A DNA stretch of 64,000 bases from Bombus terrestris (Eukaryota; Arthropoda; Insecta; Hymenoptera; Apidae), in NCBI RefSeq assembly GCF_910591885.1, contig NC_063285.1, positions 2,542,001 to 2,606,000 of the forward strand, written 5' to 3'. Shown piece after piece: positions 54,001 to 64,000 of this stretch (position 1 is the first letter of the stretch; each line of letters starts with the position of its first letter). The notes below the pieces were generated by a model. It was not told the origin of the DNA. It made no database searches and worked only from the letters and a program-made list of their open reading frames with translations. A program made the position numbers and the translations under genes.

Positions 54001-54865
54001 GGACAAGTAGTTTGAGCGGTTAGGGATCAACCATTTGGGCCGACCACGCCATTCCTGGAGTATAGCACTCATACTGGCTTCGCAATCAGATGTTAATTAT
54101 ATCCTACTTTCTGACGTCCAATGCCCGGGGAACGGCGCGCATAGGTGGTCGGCGCGCGACTTGGAAAAACCCTGCTCTCTCCTTTCGGGTCATTGGACAC
54201 ATTGAACCTACCCTTTCGGGTGGCAGCTCGCTTAGCCGGCGCCGAGCGATGCACGCATCGCACAGCACCGTTACCAGCGGGGGCCACGAAGAGGCCGGAA
54301 CTGCCAGCATGTAATTCGATCCCAGCAGGTTGGCTTTGCAACCAATTGTCCCTGCACCGTCTCTGCACTCATTTGCATGAGTACCGCCTGCACTGACGGT
54401 CACAGGTCGCCTCTCCGACTCGTACTGGTTGTCCTCTCCTCTTCTTCTTAATTCTCATCTCCGTTCCCAGTACTTTTGTGTATTGTCCTGTCTTGGGTCC
54501 TGAGTTGTTTTGCAGGTTTTCTTCCTCTTCGCTGTTTTCTTCTTCTTCTTAATCCCTCTCCTCTTCTATTGGGTATTGCCGTCTTCTTCTTCGTTGTTAT
54601 TGTGGTTGTCGTTGTTGCTGTTGCTGTTGCCTTTGCTGTTGTTGTTGATATTAGTCTCTCCGCTTTCAGGTGCCGTCATTGTGGTGGGTCCCTCTGCGTT
54701 GCTTTCTTCTTCTTCTTCCCTTCTTTGTTCGGGCACCCGCCGAGCCAGCCTTGGACTTCGACTTGGAGGCCGGCCTGTTTGCTCCTCCAGTTGTGTCGAT
54801 CTTCTTTCTGGGGGTCGTCCTAGCTGCGATGCGCCTCCCATCTCTCGTAGGGTTCTCCTTCTCTT
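54001..54865. other. Unassigned GC-rich stretch and R1 3' UTR
   Basis: 54001-54420 is GC-rich and carries a repeated CCTTTCGGGT (54181, 54220) and ATTTGCATGAGTAC, but no known gene. 54480-54865 is pyrimidine-rich on the plus strand with GTTGTTGCTGTTGCTG repeats. On the minus strand it is the probable 3' UTR or extended tail of the R1 ORF2 that ends near 54866. The long open frames here are low-complexity. Confidence 0.4.
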
Positions 54866-57383
54866 CTATTCCTTTGCTTGGAGTACTTTCCTTGTGAACT
54901 GACGGAAGTGGGGGTATACGTCCTTTGTTACGAAATCCCACTTTTCTTCAGGCCAGCGCAGATCGAGTTCTCCTATTGCGTTCCGGAATTCTTGCCTTTC
55001 TTCGTTGAAGATTGGACAGTCCCCTAGGATGTGATGAGGGTTTCTGTTCTGCCGCATTTGCATGTGTCCACTTCTCTGAGACTGAATGACTTGAGTTTGC
55101 TGTTGAAGTCCCCGTGGCCGCTAATGAACTGTGTCGTGTAGTGGTCGGGTCTTACCCAGCGGTTCTCATGTCTGTCCTTGACACTGTCGAAGTACTCGAA
55201 CGTCGTCCTGCCCTTCGATGTTGTTCGCCAGCGTTCTTGCCACTTCTCTATCGCCTCTCCGACGATGGTTCTTTCGCCGCGCACTTCGTCGAGTCCTTTT
55301 TTCTTGTTGTGGAGTCTCGCCCTGGTTTCAACTAGGAGGTCGATGAGTATGACTCCAGTGATGACCTGTAGTGCCTCGGTTGACGTTGTTCTATAGGCCT
55401 TGGTAACTTGGAGAAGCGCCATCCTCTGTAACCTTATCAACTTACTCCTCGCTTTCCCCTTCAGCAGATCACTCCAACCGGCTGCGGCGTATGTGGTTAT
55501 CGATCGGCTCGTACAGCCCTTTGTACAGGGTACGCATGGCCGCGTGTCCGTGTCCCCATTTTGCCTTGGCCACTCTCGCGAGGCTGCTGAAAAGTTTTTG
55601 GCACTTACCGGTTATTTCTTGTACGTGCCTGTAGATTTTTAGGCCTCCTTCGAGATGCACTCCCAGGTATTTGATCGCTTGTTCCATCCTTACATTACTG
55701 CTGCTGATCTTAATGATTGGTGGTCTCTCCGCGTCCAGTTTGCCTTTGACAAGCAGCATCTCGGTCCTCCGTGCCGATAACGCTAATTTCTTCCTGGTGC
55801 ACCAGGCAGAGATTCGGGTAACTACCTCCTGCCCTTTTTCCTGAAGCTCGCTCCTCGCGTTACCGGCGACCAGCATCATTATGTCGTCCGCGTACGCGAT
55901 AGGTTCGCACTCTGTCTCGCTTTCCGTTAGCTCGGCCAGCAGGTCATCGAATATCAGGTCTGTAAGTATGAAACCGGAATTTGCCTATAGTTGGCCCTAG
56001 CTGATAATGTAGTTATCACTGAACTGCGTCATTGATGCCAAAAGTCTTTGTTGACATCTCACAAACATTTTCGACTCAGAACAATACAAGTTTCATACAA
56101 CAGCATAGTTTGTGATAGCGTTGAACATGTCGAATTTTGTGCCTGGAAACTACGATTTGCGGAGAGCATTGATTTTCTGTTACCATTTGAAGAAAACTGC
56201 TGCAGAATCGCATCGAATGCTTGTCGAAGCTTACGGTGAGCATGCTCTTGGTAAATCACAGTGCTTTGAGTGGTTTAAAAAATTCAGAAGTGGCAATTTT
56301 GACGTGAGGAACGAAGAACGTGGAAGACCACCGAAAAAGTTTCAAGACAGCGAATTGCAAGCATTGTTGGACGAGAATGACGCTCAAACGCAACAATAAC
56401 TCGTTGATCAATTAAACGTGAAACGAGAAGCCGTCTCCATACGTTTGAAAGCCATGGGAAAGATCTAGAAGGTGGAAAAATGGGTTCCACATGAACTGAA
56501 TGAAAGACAGCGGGAAACCGAAAAATCACTTGCGAAATGCTGCTCGTCAGATACAAAAGAAAGTCATTTCTCCACCGAATTGTGACTGGCTATGAAAATT
56601 CGATATATTTTGAGAATCCTAAGCGTAAAAGATCATGGGTAGCTCCAGACGAATCACCGACATCGACTACAAGACCAAATCGCTATGGACGGAAGATAAT
56701 GCTCTGTGTTTGGTGGAATTAGAAGGGTGTGATCTATTACGAGCTGTTAAAACCTGATGAAACCGGTTAATGCTGAGCGCTACCGACAACAAATAATTGA
56801 TTTGAATCAAGCTTTGCGTGAAAAACGACCAGAATATCAAAAAAGGCAACACAAAGTAATTTTGCTTCATGATAATGCACCATCACAACAAAACCGGCAT
56901 ACAGCAAAACCGGTCAAGGAAACGATTGATGCGTTCAGTTGGGAAATACTTTCGCACGCGGCTTACTCACCAGACTTGGCTCCGTCCGATTACTATTTAT
57001 TTGCATCGATGGGACACGCACTTTCTGACCAGCACGTCATTTCTTACAAAGATGTACGAAAATGGCTCGATGACTGGTTTGCCTCAAAATAGCGACAGTT
57101 TTTTTTGGCGTGGCATCCACCAATTGCCAGACAGGTGGGAAAAATGTATAGCTAGCGATGGGCGATACTTCGAATAAAATATTTTTAATCATTTCCATAC
57201 AATAAACGTGTATTTTCTATACAAAAATTCCGGTTTCATATTTACATACCTGGTATGTGCGAAAATAATAGACCCCCTCCTCATTGAACTGCTAAACAAC
57301 ATACCTGGTACAAGGTTCCAGAAGCTTGGACACAGTACCGATCCCTGCGGATATCCTTTCGTAATGGGCTTGCACACTATTCG
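54866..57383 (-). pseudogene. R1-clade LINE ORF2 (RT C-terminal half), split by mariner
   Basis: The RT block KGYPQGSVLCPSFWNLV lies at 57383-57310. After the mariner it resumes at 55968 with LTDLIFDDLLAEL and then EPIAYADDIMMLVAG, a complete YADD box. The thumb follows (WCTRKKLALSARRTEMLLVK; AIKYLGVHLEGGL). Frameshifts near 55465 and 55030 precede the C-terminal CCHC-like region (CKCGRTE; NPHHILGDCPIFNEERQ) and the end at 54866. R1 elements normally sit in 28S rDNA, but no 28S sequence is seen here. Inactive. Confidence 0.82.
55969..57238 (+). mobile_element. mariner transposon, inactivated
   Basis: 1.27 kb with terminal inverted repeats TGAAACCGGAATTT and TA duplications (55967-55968, 57239-57240). 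The transposase relic (56127 to ~57176) begins MSNFVPGNYDLRRALIFCYH with the helix-turn-helix domain. Stops occur after NDAQTQQ (56399) and repeatedly to 56750. The catalytic region retains LLHDNAPSQ (second Asp) and YSPDLAPSDYYLF (third Asp, D34D spacing). The first Asp is lost: the TGDEKW motif reads TGYENS. It is inserted in the R1 RT. Confidence 0.9.
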
Positions 57384-58335
57384 TTTTTCCCAACGAGAAC
57401 TGCCGCGTCGACTACGAAATCTGCGCACACTGCGCAGAAAGCGGGCATAGCACGAAAGAGTGCACAAGCAAAAACAAAGACGCCAGCTGCGTAAACTGCA
57501 GGAAGGCAGGGAAGAAGGGCGATCACGCAGCCTCCAGCGTGAACTGCCCGAAGTATAAGAAAGCACTGGAAGTACTTGTTTCACGCACACAGTATGAGTG
57601 AAACAGGAAACAGAGACCGAAGAGGACATGGGAAAAAAGGGGGAATATGGATCCTGCAGCATAACATTCAGCGATCCAAAACAGTTCCCTACGAGATCAG
57701 CATCAGGATGGATGCTGATGGTGACGATATCCTGTTAATACAAGAACTATACAGCTTCGAAGGAAAAATACCATACCATAGGATACTGGAGACGCTCCTA
57801 GATTTCGGGAAGAGAAGTACCATGCCGCAGCTTCAGGAAAGAAGATACAATACGCAGAAGGCCAACTGGGAGGAATTTCAGAGAGCTGTCATGGAGAGAA
57901 CAGAGACACTCAAAGAAATAACCCTCCAGCGGGCTGAGGACGTCGAGCGAATGGCCGAACAACTCCAGGTAACCTTGATAAGAGCCTGCGATGCCGCCAT
58001 TCAAAAGAAGAAGTGGCACTACAGGTCAGTACCCTGGTGGACGCCCGAACTCACCAGAGCAAAAAGGAGCACCTACCAGGCGAGAAGAAGATACCAAGGG
58101 GTCAAGGACCTCGCAACGAGGGAACAAGAGAAGTTGCGATACAGGGAAACCCGAAAGGAGTATCAGCGGATGATATCAAGAACAAAAGTCCAAAGTTGGC
58201 AGGATTTCTTTACCAAAGAAGATAACAGGGAATCTTGGGGCATCGCATATAGAACAGTCATAGGGAAACTCAGAAGGGAGGAAACAATATCAACTCTGAA
58301 AACGCCACAAGGAGACACCTCCAACTGGCCGGTAC
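57384..58335 (+). pseudogene. R1-clade LINE fragment: ORF1 end and ORF2 start, internally deleted
   Basis: ORF1 C-terminus (57401-57601) has CCHC knuckles CAHCAESGHSTKEC and CVNCRKAGKKGDH. Its stop overlaps the ORF2 start (ATGAGTGA, 57594-57601), typical of R1. ORF2 begins GGIWILQHNIQRSKTV and reaches ILLIQELYSFEGKIP. It then jumps to the region after the endonuclease (LQERRYNTQKANWEEF ... VPWWTPELTRAKRS) up to QGDTSNWPVPN at 58343. Most of the endonuclease is deleted in frame and RT is absent. It lies in the opposite orientation to the R1 piece at 54866-57383. Confidence 0.8.
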
Positions 58336-58726
58336 CTAATTAGAGACCAATTAGAATTAAAATTAACTATAAGTATTCGATTGGCGATTTTACGACGACA
58401 CTGGAAAGTTTATTTGGATACGAATTGTATACATTCGGAAGGATACAGTGTGATTATACGACGACCGGCTACGTCAACGGACATTTCCCTTTTATATAAA
58501 AAAAACAATATGGATAAGTTAAATAAGGTAAATAAACTTACTTACGGCTCAGGGGGTTTCGGAGCCACCAGGTCCCGTCGATGATTCGAGTAGCGTCCCA
58601 GGCTCGACCCGATGGTCACCTAGCGACTGGACGAACGGCGAGGGGAAGGTCGATTCCAGGGTCACCCCTCGTTCGGTAAATACGACCGGGGACCAAGAAA
58701 CACCCGCAGTTGTCACAGAGGAAAAG

Positions 58727-59521
58727 ATGTGCAAGAAAGCCACAAGAAGATACCTCGAATTTGATGAAGACATCGCGGGAACCATCGAGGATGTCGAGAT
58801 GCCAATGCAGGCATTCAAGGAAAAGACACCACCCACCGAAAAGGCGACCCGAATCGCCAAGAAAAAAATGTTGAAAGGTGACAAGATCACCAGATATATG
58901 AGAAAGTCCCCAGTGGAGGAGGGCGCGTGCAAGACAACGAAAAGCCTGGCCAGGAGCCAGCCGATGGCAACGAGGGACAAAGCAGCCAGCACCTCGGAGC
59001 TAGACACACCGGCGGAAATGTCGGACAGCGGCAGCGAAGCTGCGGCACCAAGGGAATGTCTCAGGAGGAAAGCCATGGCGAACAGAGCGACGGCCGAGAC
59101 CAAATGCAATGACGAGGACAGTATCGTCATCAAAATGAGCGAATGGAAGGCGATGACGGAAATCATCACAGAAGTCTTCCGCGAAATCCAATGCATAGGT
59201 AGCAGACTCTACCTCATGAGCAAAAAGGACACCGACATCAAGAAAAGGAGGGACGCTATCAGTAAAAAAGCGATCAAGCTCCACTCGACGTTGGACGAGA
59301 TGAGGCTCAAGAGGAAGGCTAGGATAGTCACGGCCACCAGGATGACCACCCCTCCGGGGAGGAGTGAGGAGAAGGAAGGAAAAAGGAAGGAGATATCGCC
59401 CGTCGAGGGGAAAGGCTACACCAAGAGAAAGAGACCAACGACCGTGGAGGCCTCCTACGCAGGAGCCTGTGCCGGCAACAGCTCGGCAAAAGCGACTACG
59501 GACTGCACGGACAGCGATTGA
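58727..59521 (+). pseudogene. R1 ORF1, left arm
   Basis: 264 codons: MCKKATRRYLEFDEDIAG, a charged region with SLARSQPMATRDKAASTSEL, then the conserved block DSIVIKMSEWKAMTEIITEV and DIKKRRDAISKKAIKLHS. The frame ends in TGA after DCTDSD, where the same frame continues with KEDWICPRKKRNKKG to ~59720, so it looks like a nonsense change. R1 ORF1 is the Gag-like RNA-binding protein. Its zinc knuckles, expected further downstream, are absent here. Confidence 0.7.
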
Positions 59522-59735
59522 AAGGAAGACTGGATCTGTCCGCGGAAGAAGAGGAACAAGAAAGGACATCCCGACGATGGACAGGAAGGCGAACGCAGAA
59601 AGGGTGGCAGTGGACAAGCCAAAGAGGCCGGAGAGACCGAAGAGGCTACGTAACAGGCCCGAAGCCATCCTTGTCAAAGTAGGACAAGACAAGGAGTGGA
59701 CAGCTATAACAGCTGCATGGTATGATGATCGATGT

Positions 59736-59940
59736 TCATCTTCTTTTTGGTAAATAGCAGCGCATTCGGTATTAATTTCCTTGTGACATTCTCCTTTTTG
59801 TAGTTGTTCCACTCCTGCCACTCCTCTTGGGCTTTCTTGTGAATCGCCTCCAGTTCCTCCTTCAGCTCGCTGCCGTCATCCGCGCCGATCCTGGTCTTAT
59901 GGATCTTGTTCCTCTCGTAAGTCTCTCCGAGCATCTTCAT
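59736..59940 (-). other. Unrecognised open frame at the palindrome centre
   Basis: Minus-strand frame MKMLGETYERNKIHKTRIGA ... EEWQEWNNYKKENVTRK, rich in Lys and Glu, probably helical. It is not part of the R1 arms and has no recognised family. It may be a fragment of another element captured at the centre of the inverted repeat. Confidence 0.3.
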
Positions 59941-59942
59941 CT

Positions 59943-60569
59943 TTATGTAGATCCTTTCCCTTCGATGGGCGATATCTCCTTCCTTTTCCCTTTCTTCTTA
60001 TCGCTCCTCCCCGGAGAGAAGGTCAGCCTGGTGGCTCTGACCATCCTAGCATTCTTCTTGAGCCTTATCTCGTCCAGCATCGAGTGGAGCTTGTTCGCTT
60101 TGTTACTAATAGCGTCCCTCCTTTTCTTGATGTCGGCATCTTTTTTGCTCGTGAGGTATAGTCTGTTACCTATTCCTTGAATTTCGCGGAAGACTTCTCT
60201 GATGATTTCCGTCATCGCCTTCCATTCGCTCACTTTAATGACGATACTGTCTTCGTCGTTGCTTTTGTTCTCGGCCGTTGCTCTGTTCATCATGGCCTTC
60301 CTCCTGAGACATTCTCTTGTTACTGCCGCTTCGCCGCCGCTGTCAGACATATCTGCCGGTGTGTCTAGCTCCGAAGTGCTGGCTGCCTCGTCCCTCGTTG
60401 CCTTCGACTGGCTCCTGGCCAGGCTTCTCGTTGGCCTGCACGCTCTTTCCTCCTCTGATGACTTTCTCATATATCTAATGATCTTGTCGCATTTCAAGAA
60501 TTCTTCCTTGACGATTTGGGTCGCCTTTTCGCTGGGTGGTGTTTTTTCTTTGCTTGCCTGCATCGGCAT
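59943..60569 (-). pseudogene. R1 ORF1, right arm
   Basis: 208 codons parallel to the left-arm ORF1 (MPMQASKEKTPPSEKATQIV; DSIVIKVSEWKAMTEIIREV; DADIKKRRDAISNKANKLHS). Homology extends upstream to about 60650 through RRYLEFDEDIAE. It ends at EISPIEGKGST where the left arm continues differently. Truncated, without knuckles. Confidence 0.7.
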
Positions 60570-61036
60570 CTCGACTTCTTCGTTGATCTCCGCGATATCT
60601 TCGTCAAATTCCAGGTATCTCCTTGTGATTTTCTTGCACCTATTCTCCTCCTTGACAACTGTGGATGTTTCTTGGTCCCCGGTCGTATTTATCGAACGAG
60701 GGGAGGCCTTGGGATCGACCTTCCCCTCGCCGTTCGTCCAGTCGCTAGGTGACCATCGGGTCGAGCCTGGGACGCTACTCGAATCACCGACGGAGCCTGG
60801 AGACTCCGAAACCCCCTGAGCCGTAAGTAAGTTTATTTACCTTATTTAACTTATCCATATTGTTTGTTATATAAAAGGGAAATGTCCGTTGACGTAGCCG
60901 GTCGTCGTATAATCACACTATATCCTTCCGAATGTATACAATTCGTATCCAAATAAACTTGCCAGTGTCGTCGTAAAATCGCCAATCGAATACTTATAGT
61001 TAATTTTAATTCTAGTTGGTCTCAATAATTAGGTAC

Positions 61037-63309
61037 TAACTATAATACTAGCAATTCGTAATTTATTTTAACGAATCTAACTTTATAACCTTAATTTTAT
61101 TTTTATCATTCTCACTTTCAGTTTTACTAATTAGATGGTTATTATCAGTTCTAACTTTACTCGTAGTGCTACTAACAATTACTTATTGGTTTAAATCTAA
61201 CTTTGGTCTTAGTAATTGTTTAGTTATAATTATTCTAACTTTAACTCGTAATTATTACCTTACGATCAATCTTACTAATTGTTATTAACAATTTGTTGGT
61301 ATAATTAAATCTAACTTTTATTCGTAATTATCCTTTTGCGAATCAAGTCCTAACTTTATAACCTTAATTTATTTTTTTTTAATCCGTGCGCGTATCAATT
61401 ATGTGTGTGCAGATCTATTTTCTTTCATCTACGTTCGATATTAGCTACAGAATTTACATTTAAATTAAGCGTTTATTCTCCGTTATTGAATCGGTTTTGC
61501 CATCGAGTTCGACTCTATGCATCGTGCACTCCGTGACTCATTGATATCCGCATCGATACGAGTCGTCGATCTTGAGACCGTGTGCTCTATGCTTCGGTCG
61601 GCCCGCCACGTGCCACCAGTGTAATGTCGGCGCGTCACTAGCGTAATGGCGGCGCCCGGTGATCACCGCACGTTTCACATCGCAGTTACGGTTTACGAGT
61701 TTTTTAAAAAATAATAAAATATTCACAGTAATATCCGAATATTTGTAAAAATTCACCGTGACCTGTGCTCTCCTTCTTCTCCTCGGTTAGAAAAACCCAC
61801 CGATTCATGCCCGCTGACGATGCGCTGTCCGCGAAGGGTAAATATTTACCTCGCAAAGTCACTTTCACTATTCGTCGAGGAGAGTCTTAACTTGCACTAC
61901 AGCTAGTTGATAAGTTTGTTCATCGGCCTTTATTGATTTGAAAAAATGAGCACGATGCCCCTGGTTACTGCATAACCTCAACCGTGTGACAGCTTGCCTT
62001 ATAGGCACAAAACCTTAGTAAGTAATATTTGCTTATTATGGACTATTGCCTTCTCATCATAAGAACAATTATGTCCAAAAGTGGCATCGAATTCAGATGT
62101 TAGATATCCAGATTGTCATATATCAATTATGAACTTTTCCTCGTTTTAGGTTTGCGACGAGCAATTTTTATAAGCTATCCTGCTACGACACAATCAAGAG
62201 CGCTTGTGCCAGGAGAAAGGCACTAGAATTTAGTTTATTGACTATAATTATAGTGCTATAATTAATCTGGCGTTCTATCCAAGATCAGTTCTACAGATGT
62301 TTCCTCCCCTTGAGTTGCGTCATATGACCACACGCTTCTATGTATCCCAGACTTTTCCCTTTCCCATGGAGAGTCTCCTCATTTGATTGTATTACACCCA
62401 AAGGGCTCGTGAACACATTCAGACACTAGTTGCTTTTACTTATAATGAAGAGCACGTATCTTGCTCCGACAGCTAGTATACAAGATAAGTATTACACTAA
62501 TAACTTGTTGCTTCGGGCTTATCACATACACGAATCACATACATACAACTATCACTAATACTTTTTCTTCCAGGTGGAGGATTTAACACAACAATCAACC
62601 ACTCTGCTCTCACACATAATATTTACCTAACTTAATTTAACTTAATACCACTCTACCTTCTGTGACGGTAATGGCCATACCCTGCGTCTACCCTGCTTTT
62701 CGCATAATCACTTTCTTAAATGCGACACAAGTTAAACTCATTGCATGGATTACCATCTCATATTTAATAAAGAATCTATAACATCCACCTTTGATTTATA
62801 ATTTTGTTTTAAACCTATTTGTCCCTATAGAGAGTTACGAACACCGGACATAGCAAAGTATACTATCACAATATCTTTCTACGTTGGTATTAACCCTTTC
62901 CCACTCCTTCTTAGCTCTGAAGGACCGTCGCCACTATTGCTGGTCAAAATTATAACCACATTGTATCAAGAACTCTATAGACTTTTTCAGAAACCTAACC
63001 TCGACTTTTCACAGCTCGCCTAGCCTTTGTTTTGACTGAATATATGCCAAAGCTAATGTTAGCATAATCGTTACACCTTGCACTTTTGATTGCACACATC
63101 GTAGTTGAGAAATTTATTAATTCGTAAGTTTTCAAGCATATTCTACGAAGTCGATATAACGTCGGCATGGCCGGGCCACGTGGCCCGGCATACGATCCCC
63201 TATTGATAAGGCATATCTAGATAGCCTAACACGCCAGTATCCAGGACCTAAACAAAAATTTTCTATGGGACGAGACAAATACGAAACGAACGAATACGTA
63301 ACGAAACGA
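61037..63309. other. Unassigned AT-rich region
   Basis: No genes were recognised. 61070-61380 carries imperfect direct repeats (TAACTTTATAACCTTAATTT at 61078 and 61351). 61540-61690 is a CpG-richer patch (CGGCGCGTCACTAGCG). A perfect 20 bp palindrome lies at 63170-63189. No host exon, tRNA or element end was found. Confidence 0.45.
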
Positions 63310-63480
63310 ATTTTTGGACAGGATCACATCTTTCACATAGTATCGGACAACTTCCCTATTATCGAAGACGGAATCATTGGGCTACCATGTTTAGGGAAGT
63401 ATAACTATTCAATATCCAATGACAAAATCTGACTAAACGACAAAACCATTTTGTTTCAGAAACCAATACACTTAACTCCT
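63310..63480 (+). pseudogene. G4-like Gypsy protease fragment
   Basis: HIVSDNFPIIEDGIIGLP and then KYNYSISNDKI-stop-LNDKTI match the stretch following the protease active site in G4 (DFPIIEDGVLGLPGLNQYRF, near 25020). It is only ~50 codons, with a stop. Confidence 0.7.
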
Positions 63481-63489
63481 GGTGTACTG

Positions 63490-64000
63490 TTGACCCGAGG
63501 AGATCGCTCGTCTCCGCGAGGCGTGAATCCGCGCTCGGCGCCGGTTCACCAGATCCCACCGTAAACGGCGGCTGGACGAAGCCACGGTGGCTCGTCTGTA
63601 CGAGGTGAAGAGACGGGCTTGGGACGAGCTTCTGACCAGCCTCGACTCCGATTCCCTGGGGGCACCCTTACAAGATGGTATTGAACAAATTCCGTCCATG
63701 GGCGCCTTCCGCAACGGAGAGCATGGACCTTCGGTTCATGGAGGAGGTTGTCGGCACTCTGTTCCCGGGAGCGGCGAACGAGGAAGAGGGCAGGTTCACC
63801 GATGAGGAAGAGCAGGAGCGTCAACCGCCGGAAGTTGGAGCCCGGAATCGAGGGTCACCGAGGAAGAATTGACCTAGGCTGTAGGGAGGCTCGGAGCGCG
63901 GAAAGCTCCGGGTCCCGACGGAGTCCCAGCCCGCCTGTGGAAGGACGTCGCCGGGGTCTTGCCCTGAGATTAATACGTCTGTTCGACAGATGCCTGTCTC
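63490..64000 (+). pseudogene. LINE RT N-terminal fragment, runs off the window
   Basis: In shifting frames: RRRLDEATVARLYEVKRRAW, then MDLRFMEEVVGTLFPG, then AVGRLGARKAPGPDGVPARL and WKDVAGVLP, with stops between. KAPGPDGVPARLW is the first conserved RT block of R1/CR1-type LINEs. The clade cannot be settled from this piece. Confidence 0.65.

Larger units (their letters stand above)
58331..61036. repeat. Inverted repeat of R1 5' UTR and ORF1, arms ~1.09 kb
   Basis: Left arm 58331-59420 (plus) and right arm 59945-61036 (minus) start with the same GGTACCTAATTA-type terminus and share CGATTGGCGATTTTACGACG, the UTR and ORF1. The 520 bp centre is not symmetrical. The arms differ by scattered substitutions and small indels (for example in the stretch after the Gly/Ser/Thr-rich UTR). 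Confidence 0.8.

Noticed and set aside
54476..54902. Long Leu/Val/Ser-rich plus-strand open frames
   Set aside because: They are antisense to the R1 tail and driven by pyrimidine-rich low complexity; no membrane-protein family features.

Overview
The window is insect nuclear DNA, most likely from an apocritan hymenopteran and probably a bee. It holds no intact host gene. It is a dense, nested graveyard of retroelements with a few host and mitochondrial fragments trapped in it. The insect call rests on three things. The mitochondrial insertions read with TGA as Trp and ATA as Met, are strongly AT-rich, and show the order cox2-trnD-trnK-atp8, a derived order known in Hymenoptera (for example Apis). 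The COX2 protein is bee-like. The mobile elements (R1, Jockey, Copia, several Gypsy lineages, mariner) are typical of insects.

Family names used below are my own. G1 is a Gypsy family with ~0.9-1.0 kb TGTCGG...CCGACA LTRs. G2 is a Gypsy family of the CsRn1/Kabuki type. G3 and G4 are related Gypsy families that share a gag type. G5 is another LTR element seen only as LTR plus gag. J1 and J2 are two Jockey-like LINEs. R1 denotes R1-clade LINEs.

Layout. 0.5-3.2 kb: a decayed J1 copy starting inside a 5S rRNA fragment, then a second 5S fragment on the other strand. 3.3-7.9 kb: minus-strand G2 and G4-like pol fragments. 7.9-16.5 kb: a 1.42 kb inverted repeat of G1 gag around a G3 gag, continuing into a nearly complete G1 pol and its 3' LTR. 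16.5-17.3 kb: one exon each of PHF5A-like and axonemal dynein heavy chain genes. 17.3-27.4 kb: a Copia element with an intact 1337-codon ORF and a complete G4 Gypsy nested 7 bp upstream of its ATG. 27.4-42.2 kb: mitochondrial DNA (cox1, two tRNA-like sequences, cox2, trnD, trnK, atp8) broken by a J2 LINE and by a tangle of G1 elements arranged tail to tail. 42.3-51.4 kb: two J1 LINEs head to head; the left one is full length and sits in a tRNA-like sequence. 51.4-54 kb: G5 gag and LTR, an RPL12 retrocopy, another J1 5' fragment. 54.9-61 kb: R1 pieces in both orientations, one split by a mariner. 61-64 kb: unassigned AT-rich DNA, a Gypsy protease fragment and the start of a LINE RT that runs off the window.

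The most interesting signals are these. (1) In G1 the gag start codon lies inside the LTR, so the primer-binding site is translated as part of Gag. (2) J1 copies sit at fixed positions in 5S rRNA sequence and in a tRNA-like sequence, suggesting targeting of RNA polymerase III genes. (3) Inverted pairs of elements recur across the window. (4) The two Copia LTRs share a hairpin with a compensatory base-pair change. Only the Copia ORF looks coding-competent. Every other long element carries visible stops, frameshifts or truncations.
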